Positions 57,101 through 64,000 of a stretch of 64,000 nt of DNA are shown piece after piece. The notes under the pieces are model-generated. The model had not been told where the DNA came from. It saw only the letters and a list, made by a program, of their open reading frames with translations, and did no database searches. Both the position numbers and the translations under genes were made by a program. Position 1 is the stretch's first letter. Every line of letters starts with the position of its first letter. This DNA is from Strigops habroptila. Taxonomy: Eukaryota; Chordata; Aves; Psittaciformes; Psittacidae. The stretch is taken from the NCBI RefSeq assembly GCF_004027225.2, contig NC_044290.2:6030906-6094905 (forward strand), in the 5' to 3' direction.

Positions 57101-57320
57101 CGTGAAAGGGTTGTGGCGAGGAGCCGTGAGGGCTGGAGGATGCTTAGGACCCAGGGAAGCGCTGGAGCGCCTGCCTGGCTGTGCTTGGAGCGGCCGGGAC
57201 TTCTCAGGTGTCCTGGTACAGCGGCGCTGTGCGAGGGAGCCCTCCCCTTCCCCGCGTCCATGCCCATCCTCTGAGCACCCCCTGGGCACCCATGCCCTCG
57301 CCCGGGGACCACTGCACACC
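57101..57320 (+). promoter_or_regulatory. GC-rich proximal promoter and 5' UTR of USH1G
   Basis: GC content rises clearly just before the USH1G start, with GGAGCGGCCGGGAC, CGGCGCTG and CCCCGCGTCC. The ATG context is CACACCATGA, a reasonable Kozak match. No TATA box is seen. The transcription start is probably in this stretch, which is inferred. Confidence 0.45.
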
Positions 57321-57484
57321 ATGAATGACCAGTACCACCGAGCAGCCCGGGACGGCTACCTGGACCTCCTGAAGGAAGCCACCAAGAAGGACCTGAACTC
57401 TCCGGACGAGGATGGCATGACCCCGACCCTATGGGCTGCCTACCACGGCAACCTGGATGCCCTGCGCCTCATCGTCAGCAGAGG
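57321..57484 (+). CDS. USH1G: USH1G (SANS) first coding exon, partial gene
   Basis: The exon encodes 54 residues plus two bases. It starts [20 protein letters not shown], and [20 protein letters not shown] ends the first ankyrin repeat. This is nearly identical to the human SANS N-terminus ([20 protein letters not shown]). A GG|GTGAGC donor at 57485 closes it in phase 2. In human the next exon opens with GDPDKCDIWGNTPLHLAA. USH1G is a scaffold with three ankyrin repeats, a central region, a SAM domain and a PDZ-binding tail. It joins harmonin, myosin VIIa and cadherin 23 at stereocilia tip links and also works in ciliary transport; its loss causes Usher syndrome type 1G. No later exon was found before the window end. 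Confidence 0.95.
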
Positions 57485-60400
57485 GTGAGCACTGGTGAAT
57501 GCATGGGGCTGGTCCTGGGGACAGAGTAGCTGGGACCCCATCTTTCCCCCTTTCCTGCTTGCAGGTCAGCGTGGATGCAGGTGCCCCACAAAATGATGGC
57601 TTCTGTCCATAACATGCCTTCTCCCCCGTTATTTTTGTCTCCTGGTGGTGCTTTGAGTCCAATCCAACACTCCTGATAACCACTGTGTGTTACCCCAGCT
57701 CCTCTGACCCTATAACTGCTCCAAACCCTGCTTTCAGCTCTCCAGGGACTTGTCCCCCCCGCAAGTGCTTTGCAGTCCTGAGTCAGGTCCTGTAATGCAC
57801 TTCAGAGATGAAGTGCAAACACATTGGGTCACTGCCATGAAAAAAGCCCTTTTAAATGAGAGGCAGAGAGAATAACTGCTCCTTCTGTCCCGATAACTGC
57901 TCACATAATGATGTGCGCAGTGCCAGCTGGCAGTTGGTGACTCTTGTCTGGTTTATCCAAAGCAGGGTCTCAATATGTGACCCCCGGGCAGCCTGTCATG
58001 CACCCAGAGCCCAGGGAAACCAGGAGCAGGTTCCCCAAGCGCAGGTTTAAGTCCAGTCTCCCTCACTGGGGCTGCTTGATGCTGATCTGTCTCTCAATAC
58101 CTCACCCTGGGCTGCCAAAGCTGGCTCTGTACACATGGATGTAGTGGAGGGATGGGAGTGGGACTATGGGGGCTTTTCAGACTGAAGGCTTTACATCTTG
58201 GTGTTGGAGGAACTTGCTAAGGCAAGATCTGCCATGCCTAGTTCCTTCTTGAGCAGTACATGACATTCTTGTTGTTACCAGCCTCCCAAGGGAGCACGTG
58301 CCAGCACTTCTCTCTGCTCCAGCAGCTTTTCTGAGCACCTCATCTAACGGCATCCAAAGTGGAGCAACCTCTGCCTTGTGTTGAGAGATTACTGGTGGTG
58401 CTGATTTTGATTTATTTCTTTCTAATATTGAATAATAGTGCTGAGGTGGGCAGCCTGGATGTTCAGCACCCCTCCTTGGAAGGGCTTTGCTTCTCCATGT
58501 TGGGCCAGGGCTCAGTGGGGCCACCAGGCAACCAAGCAGGGATTTTCTGTGTCCACCCTGGGCTGTGTTTGCAGCTCTTGTACCCGATCACTGTGCCTGT
58601 TCCTGGGCTTTCAGCATCCCCTGATGCTCTGGTCTGATTGTGAGAAGTCCTTCAGTGCCTGATGCAATGGGAGTGTGCTCAAGAAAACAGGATTTTGGAG
58701 TCTGGAGGGGATAAGGCATCCCTCTGAGTGGTGCACCCTGAGATGCTCTTGGGCTGAGCGCCCCGTGATGCTTCCCTGGATGGGGCACTTACTGTGTGCC
58801 TCCCAGAGAGGCTGTGCCCAGCATAAACCTGCCCTGAGCTCTGCCAGGAGGGGAATCACCACCCAGGGCCAGAGAGACAAGGGCGGGAGCTCTGGGGATG
58901 AGACCCTGAAGTCAAAAAGGGTTCCAAAGACTCTTTGATGGCACAAAGGTCAGTGTGAAAGGCCCCTGCCATGGATGAACACCCCTCCAGAAAGGCTTTG
59001 GATTGACCCACAGCATGGGCCTATAAGACTGACTTTATATCTCTTTATATCATTATATGTCCTCATATTGGCCACCTCCACCCTGCAGCACCACTGCCTG
59101 CCCTGTCGACCCACACATCCAAACCAACAGTTTCTGCCTCTCCACAAAGCCTTTTCCATGGCTGCTTTTCCATGGAGGGGCCCCTTTTATAAGTTCACAT
59201 TGGATTAAAAAGTCCTTGTGGGCTCAATCATGTCCGAGTGCAGCTCGGCTGCTGTTTAATTAACAGCCTAATATACATTTGTTCCTGACAGGAAAATAGC
59301 CTGGCAAAAGCCCAGTGCCCTTTACGTGATGGATGGTGGAACAAAACGTGTGTCTGCGGGCTGCAGGATGTGTTTACATCAATGCATTCATCTCTGTGTG
59401 TCAGATCCTTGCCCAGGACCACACAGAGATCAGCAAAGCCTCCTTGCCCTCCTGCAGCTCAATACAGGCACATCTCTGCTCCCTGGAGCCAATCTTGGGT
59501 CTGTGAGAGGCAGGAGAGCCTGGCACAGGGGTGCAGGAGAGGGGGAATTGTGCAGGACGCAGGAGAGCCCATCGTCAGCCCCTGTGATTTTCTGCTAGTG
59601 CTTAGGATGATGTGCAATGGTCTTTGTCTTGTTCAGAAGTGAAACTTAGTTCTGTGTTGGGTATGTTACTATAAAGACTGGGAGGCAAGAGGGAGGACCC
59701 CTGAGTGCCCCAGAATGTCAGGGCATTTCTCTCTGGCCTCTGCTATTCTTTGGCAGAGAGAGCCCTGCACAGCAAGGCAGGACAATGTGGGACTGAGGCA
59801 TGGGATGGTGCTGGGAGAAGTGAAGGTTTTGGGGCTGGGCTGGCTCCACGCAGGGATAGGGTGGGAGGCGTTAAGGATGTGAGGGGGCTGGTTAACCTTT
59901 GACTGGGTTGCAGGAGGATGCTGAGGCACAAGGGGTGATGGGGCGGCAAGAAACTCCAAATCCTCCTTGCCAGCACTGGGCAGTGGTACTGGTGCCCAAT
60001 GGACACTTAGGGTTATCTAGGCTCTGTCATCAGTGCTCTGTTCATAACAGCTGGGGATGTCTCTGCCTCTGTGCCACCTCTGCATGGGGATGGAGAGAGG
60101 GTTTGGGACAGAGGGATCAGCAGTGGCTCATCCTTCTTGTCTGCAATACAAAAAGCCTTTTTCTTCCTCCTGGCTGGGCTCCAGTGAGAGAAGCAAACTC
60201 AATTAACATGATGGCTGGGAAGATGCAGGCTGGCATTTGGCACTGCAGCTTTTCAGAGGCAGTAATTCTTCAGCGTGGTTCGTTATGAACTGCAGTGGCA
60301 GTGGTGGGCATCGGTCCAGCTCCAGTTAACCATGGGTCTGGGCCCTCAGCTGGGAATAGCCAGGACTTCCTTGCCTTGGAGTGGACCACAGGAGAGGTGA

Positions 60401-63400
60401 GGATGTGTCTTTCTGCTAGACATGCCCCCAGTTAGCTTTGTCGCCTTTGCGGGTATGTGCCTCAGTTTCCCTTCTTACAATGGGCATCACGGATGCTGTG
60501 GATGTTAATGGCAGAGGGATGCAAGCAGCTCAGCAGTGGGTGGGATGGGACAAGAGGGCTCCTGACATCAGCCAGGCTGCTTGAGGGACTCGCATCACCC
60601 TGGCTGGGGCAGGTTGCAGTGGAAGATGCAGCAGAGCACGTGAAGGTGATGTGCACCCCTGCACACCGCAGTGCTCAAAGCCACACCGGTGCCGAGCTGG
60701 GGAGACCTTCCCCTGGGCCGTGCCTGCCGGGAGGGTGAAGGAGCAGGGTGGAGCGTGCCTGTAGCCTCCTTGCTTCCGGCACCTGAGCTGGCTCCTGGAG
60801 TCAGGCTGAGATCAGGACATGGGGAAGTGCTGAGCCAGTAGACGTGCCCCCAGGCGCTACCACAGCAGTAATAATCACCAGCAACAATAGCTGCTGGCCT
60901 GGCTTTCTGTTGGTGCAAGAGGTAGAGAGCCCTGAGGGGAAGCTCATCTACAGCATCTGTGCTGGATCTAGGGGGATTTGAACTTGGAGAAAAGCTAAAT
61001 CCTTGACCTACCACCACCTGGACCTACCACAACACCCAAAGCTCTGCTCTCGGTCCAAAACCTCATCTTTTCTGCTCATTTCTAAGCTTTACTCGGTTCA
61101 TTGCCCTGGCTATGTTGAAGTTGGTGGGTTTTTTCCTTCCAGCCATGAATGAGTTTTCCTCTTCCTACACCCAAAAACATTTTATGGGAGCCAGAGGCAC
61201 TCCGCACCCAGCTGGCTCCTGGTCTGAGGGCCTGATCCTTCACACACACCATGAGCCAGAGCATGAGCCAGCCCAATGCTATCAGAGGAACTTCACACAT
61301 GCAGCCAGGGAAGGACATGTGTAAGTGCCGCTGGATTCTCCAGCTAATTGGGATCCTATGGAGAAGTGGAGGGGAAAAACCAGCAGGAAGGGAGTGAGTG
61401 TGCCTGTCACGGTGCAAAGGGAGTGACTCAGGACATGCACATGTCCACCTAAGGGGCTCAATTAACAGTGTTTTTCATAATGATTATTACAGGAGTTGAC
61501 TCAGCACTCGAAAACGCTTTGAAGTTGAGAAGTGCTGCGCTCTATACCTGTTATTAACATAGGTTCCCACTTAGTGGACCCTGCAGTCAGCATCTCCTCG
61601 TGTGCAGCGCCCTGGAGGGGAAGGTTTGCTCAGACAGACACCTGCCAGAGGGAGGGCCTCATGTTTATTATCTGTGCTGGATCAAACACCTCTACTTTGC
61701 AAGTCACCGTTCTTCTTCCCTTTGGATGCATTTGTAGCGCCTGCGGCAGGCATTTATAGGGCAAAGGGACCCAGAGATCTAATTTTGCTCGAATGCTCTT
61801 GCTTTTAGACAGTAGAAATGCCCAGGGAAAGCTAGTTTTGATGCACTCACTCATGAGGGGAAAGTAGACCTTCAAATATGAATCCCCCAAGACCTTCCCC
61901 TTTGCCAGCTGGACCAGCCAGCCATGAGAATGGGCTCTATGGATGGAGCATCCATACACTTGGCCTGGGGAGCAGATGATTTCTAGTGAGTCCATTGCTA
62001 ATTCCGTGCCCCCATCATGAGTCCATGTACCTGTTGGGACCCTCATGGTGCCCTGGCTCATCTGCCCGCCCGTGTTGGGCACACATGTGCCTGTTCAGAG
62101 CACACGTAAACAAACCAACCACCCTCCACACGCCGGAGTCCTACCGCCAGCGCCGGCAGTTCCAGTTTCACTGGCTCTTTAATCCAGCCCCATCAATAAT
62201 TCACTCCTCTCTTGCAATTCATCAAATATTTATCCTCCCCATGAATTTCCCAGCCTGGGCATGTCACTATGAGGGTAGAGATGAGGGCTGGGGAGTTGCC
62301 ACTCCTGGAAACTGGGCATTGCTACAGCACTGGCAGCTCCCTCCTCTCCTTCTGCTGGTTTCACAGCTCTTCAACCCTGTGATCTGCCCTTCTCCCTAAC
62401 ACCCATCTTTGAAGCCTTTCTTTGCTTCTAAGAGAGATATGTCCTGCAGGGTTTGTGGGTCTTTTGGATCTTACGCAGTTTTGAACCTTTTAACTAACTT
62501 GCTGAGTTTGCCAGCAGGCTCGGGGTTGTACTTACTAAGTTTCTACAAACCCTGTGAAAACACGAGATTGGTAGAGCTATTGGTGATGCTTCCACAAGGG
62601 AAAAGCTGAGCACACCTCAGAGCAGCATTTAGGGAATGCAGGCAGGAAGCTCACACTCTGAGTCCAAGTAATCTCCAGCTTAATATCTGGACACTGTCTT
62701 TATTGCTTCTGCCTTTTTCCGAATCATTTCCCTTCAGTATTTCATAGCTGGGATGTCAGCAAAGCCTGAGGGTTGCAACTGAGTCATTACACCAGCTGGT
62801 GGCTCTGCTCTGGCTCTGCTGTTCTGTTATGGGAGTGTGGATGTGCTGGATGAGGACAAAGCTGTTATGGGTGCTAGGGATGAAGATGCAAAGCAGACCA
62901 GGAAAGAAATCCCTCAGCTCCTGTGATCTCCGTGCTCTTCCTCTGAAGTACTTTTCAGGCTCTTTCAAGTGTGACGAGCCATAGCACAGAGCATGTGGGG
63001 CTGGGGAGGGGGTTGAGGGCTCTGCTGCTCCCAGCTCTTCTCAACACAGATCCCAAAGCAGCAAAGAGGAAAGTAACACTGGTTGACAGTCTCAAGTGTG
63101 CATTTGCCTTCCAGACTCCTGGTGTCAGCGGGGCTTGGAGCTGATGTCTTCATGGTTGAGAGACAATGCTTGGTTCCTCATTGGAAGAGTGGTGATGAAA
63201 CGGGCAGGAGCTGTGCTGAGACAGAGCCCTGCTGCCCACGGGAGTTGCTTTTGAGGGTGGTGGAGCTGCACAGCCTTAATAAAAGGCTTTGCCTTATCCC
63301 TGTGCAGGAAGGGAGAGCGCCTTGTTGACAGATACTGCTGCTGGCTGCATATCATTAGCACACGCACTCAGGCGAAGGCTGGTGCCAGCAGGGGTGTGAA

Positions 63401-64000
63401 CTGGCTCTTGTTTCAGCAGGTCACAAATAGAGAGGAATGTCAGGAGGACCAGCTTCCCCTGAATCCCTGGTTTGTGTCTGTCCTGCCATGGGAGGCAGAT
63501 GTGGGCAAGCGGTTGTGCCCTGTCAGCAGCTTGCTGGGGTAGGGGCTGGCACGGTGTGAGAAGAGATGCTGATGGCATTAGTCGAGTGTCCTGCTCTTGA
63601 GGAGCGCAGAAACCTAATCTCCACTTTCTCTGAAACTGGATTCTCAGGATGTGCTAATACCAATGTGCTCCAAGCCATGCAATCGAGACCAAGCGTGGTA
63701 CAGCAAAAACTCCCAACAAAACCCCAAGGCCAAGGCCAGCAAGAAGGAACATGTGTCTCCTGAGAGCTAAATTCATGTCATGACTTGCATGTCAGGCACA
63801 TGATTCCATGTCAGTGGTACACCCCTCCAGAAACCCCCTTAAAATTAAGCTGTGGGGGCCAGAGGCATGTAGCTTCATATTTTGAGCTTCATCTATTTCA
63901 TATTTTAGGAGCTCATGGTACTGATTTGGCCCTGCACAAGTGGGAATGTCTCAGTAGAGTCTGCCAACCATGCCTGCATGTTAACCGGTTCTTTTCTTGC
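57485..64000 (+). other. USH1G intron 1, running off the window
   Basis: No USH1G ankyrin or SAM coding sequence and no other gene is recognised in these 6.5 kb on either strand, so the intron extends past the window. There are AT-rich patches that look unlike the surrounding GC-rich DNA: GTTTAATTAAC at about 59253-59263, a block at 61460-61510 with TGACTCA (an AP-1-type site), and 62180-62245. They are possible enhancers only. No interspersed repeat was recognised. Confidence 0.6.

Noticed and set aside
1-64000. CRISPR arrays, operons, phage or bacterial mobile systems
   Set aside because: The window is vertebrate nuclear DNA with spliced genes. No spaced direct-repeat array or bacterial gene is present.
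1-64000. tRNA, rRNA or other classical RNA genes
   Set aside because: No cloverleaf A/B-box pair or rRNA-like segment was recognised by eye. A covariance-model scan could still reveal small RNAs.
57485-64000. Later USH1G exons inside the window
   Set aside because: Looked for the expected continuation GDPDKCDIWGNTPLHLAA and the SAM domain in all frames; nothing matches, so the remaining exons lie beyond the right edge.

Overview
This window looks like part of a bird genome. The protein-coding exons are vertebrate genes split by GT-AG introns. The only interspersed repeats I recognise are 5'-truncated CR1 LINE fragments of the avian type, with ends resembling TCATAGAATCA or ATTCTATG. There are no SINEs, and the non-coding DNA is moderately GC-rich and compact. 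I cannot name the species. From memory, the gene set matches the human chromosome 17q25 block CDR2L-HID1-OTOP3-OTOP2-USH1G, with the same order and relative strands.

Layout. (1) 1-221: intron 1 and the first coding exon of CDR2L on the minus strand, followed by its CpG-rich promoter to about 600. (2) 600-3280: intergenic DNA with a TCC-rich tract and an old CR1 tail. (3) 3281-31945: HID1 on the plus strand, complete. It has a CpG-island promoter, 19 coding exons whose lengths and phases join into a 796-residue protein, and a 3' UTR ending near an AATAAA at 31918. (4) 34388-41905: OTOP3 on the minus strand, six coding exons (600 residues), with a probable upstream non-coding exon. (5) 42000-48750: intergenic DNA with a roughly 1.1 kb CR1 copy that keeps reverse-transcriptase remnants. 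(6) 47573-53665 and upstream: OTOP2 on the minus strand, six coding exons (598 residues). (7) 57321-57484: the first coding exon of USH1G on the plus strand. The rest of the window is its first intron, and no later exon is present.

The two otopetrin genes are tandem paralogues with identical intron phases and three identical exon lengths (137, 59 and 171 nt). Otopetrins are 12-pass proton-selective channels. HID1 is a peripheral Golgi/TGN protein of the secretory-granule pathway. USH1G (SANS) is a stereocilia and ciliary scaffold. The genes are neighbours by old synteny; nothing in the sequence shows that they work as one unit.

I found no undescribed system. The most useful observations are a GC-AG intron in OTOP3 that the reading frame requires, a weak GTCTGT donor in HID1 intron 3, a His/Glu-rich cytoplasmic loop in OTOP3, the matched architecture of the two OTOP genes, and a long open frame in the OTOP3 3' UTR. 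Exon boundaries were derived by hand from splice signals, phase arithmetic and remembered human protein sequences.
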